Shown one piece after another: positions 9,045-18,675 of a stretch of DNA of 64,000 nt. The position numbers and the translations under genes are program-made. The notes beneath the pieces are model-generated. The model was not told the DNA's origin, made no database searches, and was given only the letters and a program-made list of their open reading frames with translations. Source of the stretch: G963662905 sp963676415 (GTDB taxonomy: Bacteria; Bacteroidota; Bacteroidia; Bacteroidales; WRLA01); assembly GCA_963676415.1 (NCBI GenBank), contig OY781097.1:248001-312000 (forward strand). Reading direction: 5' to 3'. How positions within the stretch are numbered: position 1 is the stretch's first letter; every line of letters begins with the position of its first letter.

Positions 9045-11789
9045 CTACTGCAAGACCTGATAAATAAGGTTTTCTCCTGCACCGGAGACCAAAACATAAG
9101 GTGCATTGCCCGAGTTGCGGATTTTGCCGCTGCAGAAAGGAGTCCGTCCCCGGAACTTCTTACCCTCGATCAGGCCGTCCTTATCGAAAAGATAAATGCG
9201 GTATTCATCGGGGCAAACCACGCCCAGGATTTTCCGCCCTTTGGAGGTTGTGAAAATTTCCGGCTTTGCTTTGGGGCTGCTGCTAAATGTATGCTCCAGG
9301 ATTTTCTTCCGGAAACGGTCAAATACAACAAGGCGGTTTTTATCGAGGTAGATAAAATCTTTAGCGCCATTGCCTGTAAAATCTTCATAAAGGAAGAAAT
9401 GCTCCGGAGAAAAATCTCCAAAGCGTGTGCGCTTTATAGGTCCGCTGGCAGGGATATAAATCACCGATCCTTTGGTATCTGTAGTAAGGAGCAAGCCTTT
9501 GCTGTTTGTTTGGTTGATATAGAAATCCGACCCCAGGGCATTATCAAAAGATTTCTCGATGCGCATCCGCAAAACTCCGGTGCGTGAAGTGAGATAAACA
9601 TTTCCATTGTCCATAGGGATCACGATATAAGCATTATTCCCTTTTGAAAGCGATTGAAGTGGCTGGCTCACTTTATGATCGAGCGTATTGATCCGCCAGC
9701 CCGGTTTTGGTTTTCCCTGTTTATTAAAGCAATAAGTTTTATTGTTTGTCCCAGTCCAGAAAACCCTGTAATCCAGTGTTTTATTATAATCAAAAACAGC
9801 AATTGGATTGGATGCTTCAACCGGTAAATGAATCGGATAATTTGCCACATTACGACCTTCCAGATCAATCAGGTAGAGGTAGTTGGGCGAATTAAATAGG
9901 TATTGGATCTTCCCGTTTTTATAATAATCCACCTGATAAACATCGCTCACAGGCAGTTCGCGCAGGTTTATTGACCAGATAATTTTTCCGTTCGGGCTCA
10001 CGAGATACATTTTTTTCTGATCATCGAAAGCAATAATTTTTTGCTCACGGGCGCGATGGTCGTATATAAAATGAGGCTGCCCGATCAGGTCGCCTTCGAG
10101 GGCGATGGTCCAATCGGACTGATCGCTTCCTGGTTTGCCGCTAAAGCTCTGACTTTCTGCGGAGCTGCTTGGAATTATCTCAGGTTCCTCTTCTTCGGTT
10201 TCTTCCTCCCGGAATACTTCATACATTAATTGTTCTTCTACTTTTCCGGCATTATAATATTGTACAACAGCAGAAGTATAAACGAGCCCATCGCCCGAAT
10301 CGGTAAACTGAATGGCAAAACCATTGAGTTTCTGCAAATCTTCATAAGCCCCCAACATCCACTGATAAAGTGGTTCGGAGAGAAACTGTTCAAAAATTTT
10401 CAGGCTGGCTTTAAACGAGCACCAGAATGTAATATCCGACTGCCATGACAAATCTTCGGACAGGCGCAAAAACTCGGGGCTTTTATTCAGTGTTTGTCCA
10501 TCGGAAAGGTTTTTGATATAAGCTTTGACCGACTGGCTGTTTTCTGCAAAAACGAGATAATCATCGTAAATTGTGATGTATTCGGGTTTAAAAGATTGGA
10601 GTGCGGGCAGAAATTGTGCCATTTTATCGAAAGAAAATTTATAAACCGGTAGTCCGCGGTATTCCTGCTTTTTCTCCATGGATGGAAGCAGTCGATCCAG
10701 CACATTTACTGCATGTTCTGCATCATCGGTTCCGACAAGCAGAAAAGTTTCATCAATAACCTGGGCTACAATAATTTCCTGACGTATAACCTCAAGAAAA
10801 CCGTCAAAATCCCCATTGTATAATGAGTCTCTTTTACGAACAATTTCGGGCAAATTCTGCTGTTCGCTTAAAGCGTATTGATAAAAACAACCGGATTGAA
10901 CGGGCAGCACATCACCGGCTTTGGAGTAGGAAGCCCCTCCCTGCGCAAAGCAATGCAGGCTTTGATTTTTAGCGGCATAAGTAAATCCGTTCAAATAGCT
11001 TTTGTTTTCTTTCAGGGTAAGGTCCAGCTCTGATGATGCAGCAAAATGCGCCAGAACGTCGGGCAAAAATTCATTTTTTTTATTGAAAATGTTTTTCGCC
11101 CACTTTCCCAACTCCGTATAACGCACAAAAACATTTGCCATAACTTTTTGACCGGCAGCATGTTTCACTTTTTTAACATCGGCCAGATCAAAAACACTAT
11201 GATTTTTATCAAGTTGCATGATGGACTTTTCGAGCAAAACAGCATCGGCACTTGCCAGAAACAATCCGTTTTTCACAGCAAAAAACAACTGCTTTTTTTC
11301 CAGGCCCACAGAAAGCTCATAAGCTTTGGTATCGCCAAGTTGAAGCACCGATTTAATAGCAGCATTTCCCAAATATTTTTTAATGGCTTTTTGTACATCC
11401 GATCCGTAATGCGCTCCGGGCAGTTCCAAAGCCAGCAAAAACGAAAACTTGTTGTCCGCCCCGGGGTTTACACTCAAAAATACGGGATGGCGGGTAAAGA
11501 GGTCTTGCAGTGCAACATCATTATAAAAAACGCGTGCCATTGCCAGCATGGTAGTATCGATAATATCGAGAGGTTCAACTTTTGAAATACTTTTCCACAC
11601 CTGGTTGCCTTCGATAAAAACATCCTCATAAACAGATTGAAAATCAGAGAACTCCACAAATATAGCCACATCATTAGGTATTGCCTTATCTGCCGTAAGT
11701 GCAGGTGCTTTCATATAAAAATATCCAAAAATTAAGGCTACAATCAATAAAACAAGAGCAGAAATCCCGATGATGTTTCTTTTGGCCAT
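9045..11789 (-). CDS. Membrane-anchored protein with C-terminal beta-propeller-like repeats
   Basis: Function unknown; 914 residues. One transmembrane helix at about residues 7-26 (IGISALVLLIVALIFGYFYM) anchors a large extracytoplasmic part. Residues about 35-545 resemble the loosely defined DUF3352-type region found in Bacteroidota and cyanobacteria. Residues about 570-910 contain repeats such as WTIALEGDLIGQPHFIYDH, KKMYLVSPNGKIIWSINL, YLIDLEGRNVANYPIHLP and YCFNKQGKPKPGWRIN, which look like PQQ/WD-type propeller blades. A short acidic linker (EEETEEEEPE) lies between the two parts. It stands alone, with a 179-base gap to the TPR gene and about 100 bases to rnhB. No catalytic motif was recognised. 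Confidence 0.55.
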   Translation of the reverse strand: MAKRNIIGISALVLLIVALIFGYFYMKAPALTADKAIPNDVAIFVEFSDFQSVYEDVFIEGNQVWKSISKVEPLDIIDTTMLAMARVFYNDVALQDLFTRHPVFLSVNPGADNKFSFLLALELPGAHYGSDVQKAIKKYLGNAAIKSVLQLGDTKAYELSVGLEKKQLFFAVKNGLFLASADAVLLEKSIMQLDKNHSVFDLADVKKVKHAAGQKVMANVFVRYTELGKWAKNIFNKKNEFLPDVLAHFAASSELDLTLKENKSYLNGFTYAAKNQSLHCFAQGGASYSKAGDVLPVQSGCFYQYALSEQQNLPEIVRKRDSLYNGDFDGFLEVIRQEIIVAQVIDETFLLVGTDDAEHAVNVLDRLLPSMEKKQEYRGLPVYKFSFDKMAQFLPALQSFKPEYITIYDDYLVFAENSQSVKAYIKNLSDGQTLNKSPEFLRLSEDLSWQSDITFWCSFKASLKIFEQFLSEPLYQWMLGAYEDLQKLNGFAIQFTDSGDGLVYTSAVVQYYNAGKVEEQLMYEVFREEETEEEEPEIIPSSSAESQSFSGKPGSDQSDWTIALEGDLIGQPHFIYDHRAREQKIIAFDDQKKMYLVSPNGKIIWSINLRELPVSDVYQVDYYKNGKIQYLFNSPNYLYLIDLEGRNVANYPIHLPVEASNPIAVFDYNKTLDYRVFWTGTNNKTYCFNKQGKPKPGWRINTLDHKVSQPLQSLSKGNNAYIVIPMDNGNVYLTSRTGVLRMRIEKSFDNALGSDFYINQTNSKGLLLTTDTKGSVIYIPASGPIKRTRFGDFSPEHFFLYEDFTGNGAKDFIYLDKNRLVVFDRFRKKILEHTFSSSPKAKPEIFTTSKGRKILGVVCPDEYRIYLFDKDGLIEGKKFRGRTPFCSGKIRNSGNAPYVLVSGAGENLIYQVLQ

Positions 11790-11889
11790 AAGATATCAGA
11801 TAAATGGTTTATAACACAAATCAAGCAAATGTAACAATAAAATCAAAATTGAGGAAAAACCAAGGCTTTAGCGATGATGAAATTAGGTG

Positions 11890-12498
11890 CTATACATCAA
11901 AATCCATTTTCAGTTGGGGTGCCTGCCGGAAGCTTTTTCGATGAAGGGGCGTTATTCCGCATTTTGCAATAGCATCGCGATGGGCTTTTGTAGGATAGCC
12001 TTTATTTTTTTTCCACTGATAATCAGGAAATTGGCCATCATACTGCACCATCAGGTCATCTCGGTAGGTCTTAGCCAGCACCGAAGCTGCCGCAATGCTC
12101 AGGTAACGCCCATCCCCTTTCACGAAGCATTCATGCGGGATTTTTTCATGGGGCTTAAAACGGTTTCCATCGATCAAAAGAAATTCCGGTGTTTGCTTTT
12201 TGAGCCCATTTATGGCTTTATGCATTGCCATAATACTGGCATTCAGTATATTAAATTCATCTATTTCTTCGGGCGAGCAAATACCAATAGCGCTATCAAT
12301 GGCATGTTCGAGAATGAAGGGACGAATTTTATAGCGGTTTTTTTCGCTCATTTGCTTGCTGTCAGTAAGCAGCGGGCAGTTAAAATCATCGGGCAGAATA
12401 ACTGCAGCAGCAACGACCGGTCCGGCCAGGCAGCCACGTCCGGCTTCATCACACCCGGCTTCCAATCTTCCTTTGATGATGTTAGCTGATAATGCCAT
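11890..12498 (-). CDS. rnhB: Ribonuclease HII
   Basis: Cleaves the RNA strand of RNA-DNA hybrids and single ribonucleotides embedded in DNA; cytoplasmic. The 202-residue protein shows GCDEAGRGCLAGPVVAA at about residues 15-31, holding the catalytic D-E pair. LLTDSKQMSEK and SIAAASVLAKTYRD follow, the last with the usual serine/alanine-rich segment, then a GYPTKAHRDAI motif near the end. The frame is open 21 codons upstream of the chosen ATG, but that extension encodes a hydrophobic stretch foreign to the family. With the ATG at 12498 the gene overlaps the end of the upstream membrane-protein gene by 17 bases, indicating translational coupling. Confidence 0.95.
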   Translation of the reverse strand: MALSANIIKGRLEAGCDEAGRGCLAGPVVAAAVILPDDFNCPLLTDSKQMSEKNRYKIRPFILEHAIDSAIGICSPEEIDEFNILNASIMAMHKAINGLKKQTPEFLLIDGNRFKPHEKIPHECFVKGDGRYLSIAAASVLAKTYRDDLMVQYDGQFPDYQWKKNKGYPTKAHRDAIAKCGITPLHRKSFRQAPQLKMDFDV

Positions 12499-13438
12499 AA
12501 TAAAGCCAGTAAAATTTATAACCAAATAACAGCAGGCAAAGCGCGCTAAAAAGCAAATCAATCCAGAAAGTTTTGCGCACCAGGCTCAGCCCCATTGAGA
12601 AATAGACTGTACCCGAAGCAAGCAATATCACCACAAAATAGGAACGTACGGCATCATCACTAAAGAAAAACATCACAAAGGAAAGCGCTAAAAACCAAAA
12701 CATTGCCCATGAATATTTCCGGTAACTGATTACTTTTTCGTACATGGCTGAAAACACCTTTAAAATTCCGGGCAAAACCGTAAAGACCAACAAAACAAGA
12801 AGGCTCAAAAAATCTTTTAAACCCAATCGCTGCCAGGCCATTAAAGAAAGGTGCGTACTGAATTCCTCAATCAATGGTTTTGGATTATCGAGAAGATGTA
12901 GGTACGCCCAATAAAAAAACCAGGGCAAGGAAAAGCTAATGAGCGTATTGAGAAAATCCCGGGCTGTAAATTGATTAAACGCCAGCAAAGCGAACCATAT
13001 AGCGGGCAATAAAAACAGCAAAGCGGGCACAAAAAGGCTCATCAGCGCAAGCAGAAAAACAACGAAAAACAGGATGTCCTCCGGGGATTCATTTTTATAA
13101 ATACGCAAAAGCAAAAAAAGCAAAAGGGCAAAAAACATAAACTCCCCTCCTTTGAGCAAAGGGCTGATGTACAGCTCAGGCAAGGATGAAAAAATAAAAA
13201 GCACCAAAGCCGGAAAAAAACTTTCTCGTTTCAGGAGGCCAAAATAATACAGCATACGGCTCAAAAGTACCCCTCCGCTTAATACAGCAATTTTTTCAAA
13301 TAAAATGCGGTACCATGAAGGGATTTCTTCCTGACCGGATTGAAGCTGAACCAAAAAGTCGGGTACAGAAAAGAGTGCCGCAAAAAAGAGCAGCAAAAGG
13401 AACTGGGCCCGGTATTCTGTTTGAAACAGCCTGTACAT
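12482..13438 (-). CDS. Polytopic membrane protein, DUF6427-like
   Basis: An integral inner-membrane protein of 318 residues with about eight to ten hydrophobic segments, for example FLLLLFFAALFSV near 12-24, MFFALLLFLLLRIY near 100, DILFFVVFLLALMSLFVPALLF near 120-141 and a C-terminal LLFSALCLLLFGYKFYWLYY. No enzymatic motif is visible. In other Bacteroidota a DUF6427 membrane protein commonly sits beside purD, and this gene directly follows purD with a 9-base gap, which supports that assignment. It overlaps rnhB downstream. Function is unknown. The family name is based on context and overall look rather than a distinctive motif. Confidence 0.6.
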   Translation of the reverse strand: MYRLFQTEYRAQFLLLLFFAALFSVPDFLVQLQSGQEEIPSWYRILFEKIAVLSGGVLLSRMLYYFGLLKRESFFPALVLFIFSSLPELYISPLLKGGEFMFFALLLFLLLRIYKNESPEDILFFVVFLLALMSLFVPALLFLLPAIWFALLAFNQFTARDFLNTLISFSLPWFFYWAYLHLLDNPKPLIEEFSTHLSLMAWQRLGLKDFLSLLVLLVFTVLPGILKVFSAMYEKVISYRKYSWAMFWFLALSFVMFFFSDDAVRSYFVVILLASGTVYFSMGLSLVRKTFWIDLLFSALCLLLFGYKFYWLYYGIIS

Positions 13439-13447
13439 TATAATTCC

Positions 13448-14725
13448 CTATAAAAGGTCTTTGCCCAAATCGCTACGATAGTATTTTTTCTGAAATTGCA
13501 CTTTTTCGGCCATTTCATATGCCGATTTCAAGGCAGATGGCAAATCATTCCCCAAAGCGGTAAGGGCGATGACGCGTCCCCCGGAAGTATATACGGATTT
13601 GCCTTCTTCGTCGTATTTTGTCCCGGCATGGAAAGCCAGTCCATTCAAATCAGAGGAAATTTCCATTTTCATGCCTTTTTCGTATGCTTCGGGATAGCCG
13701 CCCGAAACCAGCATAACGCTTGCAGCGGATTGATCTGAAATTTCGATACGGCATTCGCTGAGTTTTCCGAGACAGGATTTGTAGATAATTTCTGTAAGGT
13801 CGGATTGCACGCGCGGAATCACGGATTCGGTTTCCGGATCGCCCATACGCACATTATATTCAATCACATAAGGATCGCCGGCAACATTTATCAATCCAAA
13901 GAAAATAAAACCCAGGTAAGGAATCCCATCCTTTGAAAGCCCCTCAACGGTAGGATTGATTACTCGTGCGCGCACTTTTTTCATAAAAGCCTCATCAGCA
14001 AAAGGAACCGGAGAAACACTGCCCATGCCGCCTGTATTTAAACCTGTATCACCCTCCCCAATGCGTTTATAATCCTTTGCTTCTGGCAGCAACAAATAAT
14101 CTTTTCCATCGGTAATGACAAAAACGGACAGTTCGATGCCGGATAAAAACTCTTCGATAACCACAGTATTTCCTGCTGCGCCAAATTTCCCGGAAAACAT
14201 TTCATTCAGAGCATCAATAGCTTCTTCCTGATCATCCAGGATCAAAACTCCTTTTCCTGCAGCCAGTCCATCGGCTTTTAAAACATAAGGCGCTTTGGAG
14301 GATCGGATAAAATCTTCGGCTTCTGCCCTGGTTTCAACTGTAAACGACTGATAAGCAGCTGTAGGGACATCATGGCGCATCATAAATTCCTTGGCAAAAT
14401 CCTTGCTGCTTTCGAGTTGAGCTGCCTGCTGTTTCGGCCCAAAAACGAACACATGTTTCAGCAGCGGATCTGCTTCAAAAAAATCGACGATTCCTCTGGC
14501 GAGCGGATCTTCCGGCCCCACAAGCACAAGTTGGATATCAGCTTCCAGCACAAAACGTTTCACTTCTTTAAAATCGTTCGGGTTGATTTCCACATTTGTG
14601 CAGTCAAAACCTGTTCCGGCATTTCCCGGCGCCACATAAACTTTTTTTGCCAATGGCGATTGCGCTAATTTCCAGGCCAGTGTATGCTCGCGGCCACCGC
14701 TCCCCAATACAAGAATATTTAACAT
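13448..14725 (-). CDS. purD: Phosphoribosylamine-glycine ligase
   Basis: Catalyses the ATP-dependent ligation of glycine to 5-phosphoribosylamine, the second step of de novo purine synthesis. The 425-residue protein begins with the family signature LVLGSGGREHTLAWKLA, followed by GPEDPLARGIVD, then the ATP-grasp segment YVLKADGLAAGKGVLIL near residues 135-150. NTGGMGSVSPVPF and IEYNVRMGDPETE, the metal and substrate loop, come later. Length is normal and no domain is missing. It starts 20 bases downstream of the GT4 glycosyltransferase gene and is followed by the DUF6427-like and rnhB genes, so the four may form one minus-strand operon. No purine-repressor-type site was seen. Confidence 0.97.
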   Translation of the reverse strand: MLNILVLGSGGREHTLAWKLAQSPLAKKVYVAPGNAGTGFDCTNVEINPNDFKEVKRFVLEADIQLVLVGPEDPLARGIVDFFEADPLLKHVFVFGPKQQAAQLESSKDFAKEFMMRHDVPTAAYQSFTVETRAEAEDFIRSSKAPYVLKADGLAAGKGVLILDDQEEAIDALNEMFSGKFGAAGNTVVIEEFLSGIELSVFVITDGKDYLLLPEAKDYKRIGEGDTGLNTGGMGSVSPVPFADEAFMKKVRARVINPTVEGLSKDGIPYLGFIFFGLINVAGDPYVIEYNVRMGDPETESVIPRVQSDLTEIIYKSCLGKLSECRIEISDQSAASVMLVSGGYPEAYEKGMKMEISSDLNGLAFHAGTKYDEEGKSVYTSGGRVIALTALGNDLPSALKSAYEMAEKVQFQKKYYRSDLGKDLL

Positions 14726-14745
14726 AGAATATTATTTTGCTGATT

Positions 14746-15879
14746 TTACTTCATTTCTTTCAACACTGAATCTATTGTATTCCAAAGCCTTGATGCTGAT
14801 TTTTCCCAACTGAATTCCATCTTGCGCAGATTTCCTTTTTCGATTAAGTGATTTCGAAGCGCATCATCGGACGACAGTTTTTGCATTGCAGAACAAATGG
14901 ATTCGGGCTTAAAGGGATCGCAAAGCAGAGCCGCATCTCCGGCAACTTCGGGCATGGAAGTAACATTCGCAGTAATCACCGGTGTACCGCAGCGGAATGC
15001 CTCTACGATAGGAATCCCAAAACCCTCAAAGTAAGAAACATAGGTAAGGGCATAGGCCGAAGCCATAGCCACATGAAGCTTTTCGGCGCTTAAACGTCCG
15101 GCAAAAACGACCTTATCTTTATGTGTCATTTCAGAATATGTCTGGCGGATTTCATCGGTCCACCATTTTTTATTTCCGACAATTAATAGCTGTTCTTCAT
15201 GATCCCCGTTTTGATGATATTGGTCAAAAGCCCTGAAGAGGTTTGCGATATTTTTTCGTGGATGCAGCGCGCCAACAAACAAAAAATAAGGCTTCCCTGC
15301 AGTAAATTCATCTCTTGCACCCTGCTGCTGAGCAGGCGATATCGACACAAAGCTTTCATTGGCCCCATTATAAACTACATCAATTTTTCCCTCATCAACG
15401 CCATATTGTTTCACAATATCCGAGCGGGAATACGAACTTACCGTGGCAATCCTTTTGGCTTTACGTGCATACCGGGGGAAAAATGTGCGGTAAAAAATAC
15501 GTTCTGCCAAAGGAAGGTCTTTCGGGTAATGCTCAAAATTCAAATCATGAAAAACTGCAATGGAAGGAATTTTGGACGAAAGAGAAAGATATCCATCGGG
15601 CGAAAGGAAAAGGTCTGCTTTATATTTTTTGAGCGCCTTACGCACTGAGAGTTCAAACCAGATATAATATAATACCGGGTGGCGTGCCTGAGGATGCAGC
15701 ACAACAGGCTGCACATTGTCCTCAAAAACGAAACTCTTGTCCCACGGACGATCAAAGAAAAATATGAATTCATGTTCCGGATGCGACCGGCATATCCGCC
15801 TGAGGGTTTCAAAAGCAAACCATCCAATACCTTCCAGTCTGTCTTTAAGCAATAATCGGGTGTTAACAGCAATCTTCAA
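14746..15879 (-). CDS. Glycosyltransferase, GT4 family
   Basis: A retaining GT-B glycosyltransferase of 377 residues, cytoplasmic or membrane-associated. The C-terminal half carries the GT4 signature: a FVGALHPRKNIANLF donor-domain entry near residues 201-215, then VVFAGRLSAEKL, and YFEGFGIPIVEAFRCG, which contains the E-x7-E motif, followed by GTPVITANVTSMPEVAGDAALL. The N-terminal domain (NTRLLLKDRLEGIGWFAFETL) is the usual variable acceptor domain. Sugar and acceptor cannot be told. It is the first gene of the minus-strand group leading to purD and is divergent from a flippase gene, which suggests envelope polysaccharide synthesis. Confidence 0.88.
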   Translation of the reverse strand: MKIAVNTRLLLKDRLEGIGWFAFETLRRICRSHPEHEFIFFFDRPWDKSFVFEDNVQPVVLHPQARHPVLYYIWFELSVRKALKKYKADLFLSPDGYLSLSSKIPSIAVFHDLNFEHYPKDLPLAERIFYRTFFPRYARKAKRIATVSSYSRSDIVKQYGVDEGKIDVVYNGANESFVSISPAQQQGARDEFTAGKPYFLFVGALHPRKNIANLFRAFDQYHQNGDHEEQLLIVGNKKWWTDEIRQTYSEMTHKDKVVFAGRLSAEKLHVAMASAYALTYVSYFEGFGIPIVEAFRCGTPVITANVTSMPEVAGDAALLCDPFKPESICSAMQKLSSDDALRNHLIEKGNLRKMEFSWEKSASRLWNTIDSVLKEMK

Positions 15880-15917
15880 TTAGCGTAAGGTATTTGTTCC
15901 ACATTAAAGAAATAAAT

Positions 15918-15933
15918 TAATTTTGCAAAATTA
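15918..15933. promoter_or_regulatory. Palindromic double -7 box in divergent intergenic region
   Basis: TAATTTTGCAAAATTA is a perfect 16-base palindrome. Each half is a TAATTTTG, which fits the Bacteroidota -7 consensus TAnnTTTG, one on each strand. It lies between the divergent GT4 gene (start 15879) and flippase gene (start 16090), so it could serve as overlapping back-to-back promoters or as a regulator site. No strong -33 element was found for either direction. Confidence 0.4.
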
Positions 15934-16089
15934 AGAATTAAGCCGGAACATACGGTTAAATTCATGTACTGAGTTCTCAAAGAAGCAACTTAATGTTCAC
16001 TTCGCGCATGCAACATAAACGGAGCAAACAGGTCTGATAATTTTGAGCGACAAATTTTCTTTGGGAACGCAGGACGAAAACCATATTAA

Positions 16090-17541
16090 ATGCAGAAGAA
16101 ATTTTTAACGAACCTGGGACTGATTTTGTTCCTGAACCTATTGGTCAAACCATTCTGGATATTACAGATCGACCGCAGTGTTCAGAATACAGTAGGCTCA
16201 GGCGAATATGGTTTTTATTTCACTATGCTCAATCTGAGCTTTCTTTTTAATATTATCCTTGATTTTGGCATCACCAATTATAACCAAAGGAATATTGCCC
16301 AGCACCAGCACTTGCTCAACAAATATATGAGCAGTATTATGGTGATAAAACTTTTATTTTCGGCACTATATATTATTATAACTTTTTCTGCTGCCCTATT
16401 ATTAAAAAAATATTCCATAGAACAATTAGGGCTTTTAGGATGGCTTGCTTTTAACCAGGTACTTATATCATATATTTTATACTTACGCAGCAATATTACC
16501 GGTTTATTGATGTTTAAAACCGACAGCATATTATCAGTAACAGACCGTTTGCTAATGATAATTTTCTGTAGTGTATTGCTTTGGGGAAACGTTTCCGACA
16601 GCCCTTTTAAGATAGAATGGTTTGTTTGGGCACAAACTGCGGCCTATAGTATCACAGCATTAATTGCCACAATAATAGTGGTAAAAAAGGCTCATTTCAA
16701 AAGGCTCAACTGGAACCTGCCATTTTTGATCACGATAGTTAAACAAAGTTTACCCTATGCACTATTGGTATTATTAATGACTTTTTATAACAGGATAGAC
16801 CCGATCGTCATAGCGAAAATCCTTCCTGATCCTATTGGTGAAACACAAGTTGGCATTTATGCCAAAGCATACAGATTGCTTGACGCATTTAATATGATAG
16901 CCCTATTGTTTTCATTTATATTACTGCCAATTTTTTCGAGGATGCTGAAGCAAAAACAGTCGGTAGCAGATATGGTTAAATTAAGTTTTTCCTTATTGAT
17001 AACCATATCGGCAACAGTTGCAATCAGTTGTCATTTCTACAGCTATGAGCTAATGGATTTATTATACGACGAGCATACAAACGAATCTGCCGAAGTTTTT
17101 AGACACCTGATTTTTGGCTTCATAGCCATTTCGAGTTCTTATGTATTTGGAACATTGCTTACTGCTAACGGAAGCCTGAAGCCATTAAATATTATTGCCG
17201 CTGCCAGTATGATAATTAATTTAACGATCAATATAATACTTGTTCCACATTTATATGCTGTTGGCAGTGCCATTGCAAGCCTGGCAGCACAATTCAGCTC
17301 TGTTGCAGCACAAATAATCATGATTTTTCTCATTTTCCGTTTTAAAATAAACTGGCGCTTTATTGCTGCTGTAATTGCATTTATAGCAGGCTTATTGATT
17401 GTTGCTGAAATTTCGCACAACTTACCATATGAATGGTATGTCAATATCTTGTTTCTGCTGGGTTTTTCGGGAATTTACGCAGCGGCTTTACGCCTGTTGA
17501 GCATCAAAGGATTTATGAGCATTTTAAAGGAACAAGAATAA
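16090..17541 (+). CDS. Polysaccharide flippase (Wzx/MATE-like)
   Basis: Predicted inner-membrane lipid-linked oligosaccharide flippase of 483 residues with about 12-14 hydrophobic helices. The N-terminus LGLILFLNLLVKPFWILQIDR is followed by VGSGEYGFYFTMLNLSFLFNIILDFG, the pattern of the polysaccharide synthase/Wzx group. IDPIVIAKILPD and GIYAKAYRLLDAF in the middle are also typical. It would move undecaprenyl-linked sugars across the cytoplasmic membrane. It heads a plus-strand block with two chain-length-type proteins and an O-antigen ligase-like protein. A 210-base leader region separates it from the divergent GT4 gene. Substrate is unknown. Confidence 0.85.
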   Translation: MQKKFLTNLGLILFLNLLVKPFWILQIDRSVQNTVGSGEYGFYFTMLNLSFLFNIILDFGITNYNQRNIAQHQHLLNKYMSSIMVIKLLFSALYIIITFSAALLLKKYSIEQLGLLGWLAFNQVLISYILYLRSNITGLLMFKTDSILSVTDRLLMIIFCSVLLWGNVSDSPFKIEWFVWAQTAAYSITALIATIIVVKKAHFKRLNWNLPFLITIVKQSLPYALLVLLMTFYNRIDPIVIAKILPDPIGETQVGIYAKAYRLLDAFNMIALLFSFILLPIFSRMLKQKQSVADMVKLSFSLLITISATVAISCHFYSYELMDLLYDEHTNESAEVFRHLIFGFIAISSSYVFGTLLTANGSLKPLNIIAAASMIINLTINIILVPHLYAVGSAIASLAAQFSSVAAQIIMIFLIFRFKINWRFIAAVIAFIAGLLIVAEISHNLPYEWYVNILFLLGFSGIYAAALRLLSIKGFMSILKEQE

Positions 17542-17603
17542 ACCATTGACATACAAGCAGTTAATTTTTTCCGAAAATCCACTCTGATTTCCATCAATTT
17601 TCC

Positions 17604-17611
17604 TATTTTTG
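17604..17611 (+). promoter_or_regulatory. Putative -7 box before first chain-length gene
   Basis: TATTTTTG fits TAnnTTTG and lies 38 bases before the ATG at 17650, in the 108-base gap after the flippase. It implies a separate transcript for the two chain-length genes and the ligase. No clear -33 partner is seen. Confidence 0.35.
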
Positions 17612-17649
17612 ACAGCTCAATTGGAAAGGGCAGATTCAAGTGATATACT

Positions 17650-18675
17650 ATGCTAAAAACTACTGAGGATTATAAAAACTTTGATACATCAAACCTTCTG
17701 CAATTCTTGTATCATTGGCGGAAATTATTGATCAGCATCGCTGTTTTGGCAGGTATTATTTCTGCAATCGCCTCCTCTTCCTTTTTTATAACACCAAAAT
17801 TCCAATCTACTGTAATTTTATATCCAGCCAGCACCAGCTCTATTTCAAAGGCCCTTCTTGCAGAAAATTTTGGCGGAAAAAATGACATCCTTGAATTTGG
17901 CGAAGAAGAGCAAACAGAACAATTGCTTCAGATATTGAATTCCAATAAAATACGGGATCGTATTATTGAAAAATACCAATTGGCCCAACATTATGATATT
18001 CCTGATAAATCAAAATACCGTTTAACGGAACTCTTCAGGGAATACGAAAGCAATATCTCTTTCCGTAGAACGGAATATATGGCGGTTAAAATCGATGTAA
18101 TGGACAAAGACCCTCAACGGGCCGCCGATATTGCCAATGATATTGCCCGTCTGCTCGATTCAACCAAAAGCCTGATGCAACAGCAACGCGCCCGCAAAGC
18201 TTATAAAATTGTTGAATCTGAGTATATCGAACTGCGCAATGAAATAAGGGCGATGGAAGATTCGTTAACAAAGCTCAGGAAATTTGGGGTGCACGATTAT
18301 GAAAGCCAGGCTGAAATGATCAACCGTCAGTTGGCCATTGAACTGGCAAAAGGCAACAAGGCAGGGATCAATGCACTGGAGAAAAAGCTGGAAATACTCG
18401 CACAATACGGCGGGCCATACGTTTCGATACGCGATGCGCTGGAACACGAAAAAAAACAGCTCAGCCTGATAAAATCGAAATATGAAGAAGCCAAAGTTGA
18501 TGCCGAACAGGTGCTCCCGCAAACATTTATTGTGAACAGCGCCTACAAAGCAGAAAAAAAGGCTTACCCGGTCCGCTGGCTGATTGTTACAATTAGCATC
18601 CTTTCCAGTCTTTTGCTTGCCATAATTTTAATCGTACTCTATGAAAACTTAAACCAGATTAAAAAAAAAACTTAA
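17650..18675 (+). CDS. Chain-length determinant-like (Wzz/PCP) protein, copy 1
   Basis: A 341-residue inner-membrane protein with the polysaccharide co-polymerase layout. A transmembrane helix at about residues 30-52 (LLISIAVLAGIISAIASSSFFI) is followed by the TPKFQSTVILYPAS segment, a long helical, coiled-coil-like periplasmic part (about 130-300) and a second helix near 313-333 (LIVTISILSSLLLAIILIVLY) preceded by the proline-containing KKAYPVRW turn. No C-terminal tyrosine-kinase domain is present. Proteins of this class set the modal length of exported polysaccharides. The next gene is a paralogue with the same layout. Confidence 0.75.
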   Translation: MLKTTEDYKNFDTSNLLQFLYHWRKLLISIAVLAGIISAIASSSFFITPKFQSTVILYPASTSSISKALLAENFGGKNDILEFGEEEQTEQLLQILNSNKIRDRIIEKYQLAQHYDIPDKSKYRLTELFREYESNISFRRTEYMAVKIDVMDKDPQRAADIANDIARLLDSTKSLMQQQRARKAYKIVESEYIELRNEIRAMEDSLTKLRKFGVHDYESQAEMINRQLAIELAKGNKAGINALEKKLEILAQYGGPYVSIRDALEHEKKQLSLIKSKYEEAKVDAEQVLPQTFIVNSAYKAEKKAYPVRWLIVTISILSSLLLAIILIVLYENLNQIKKKT

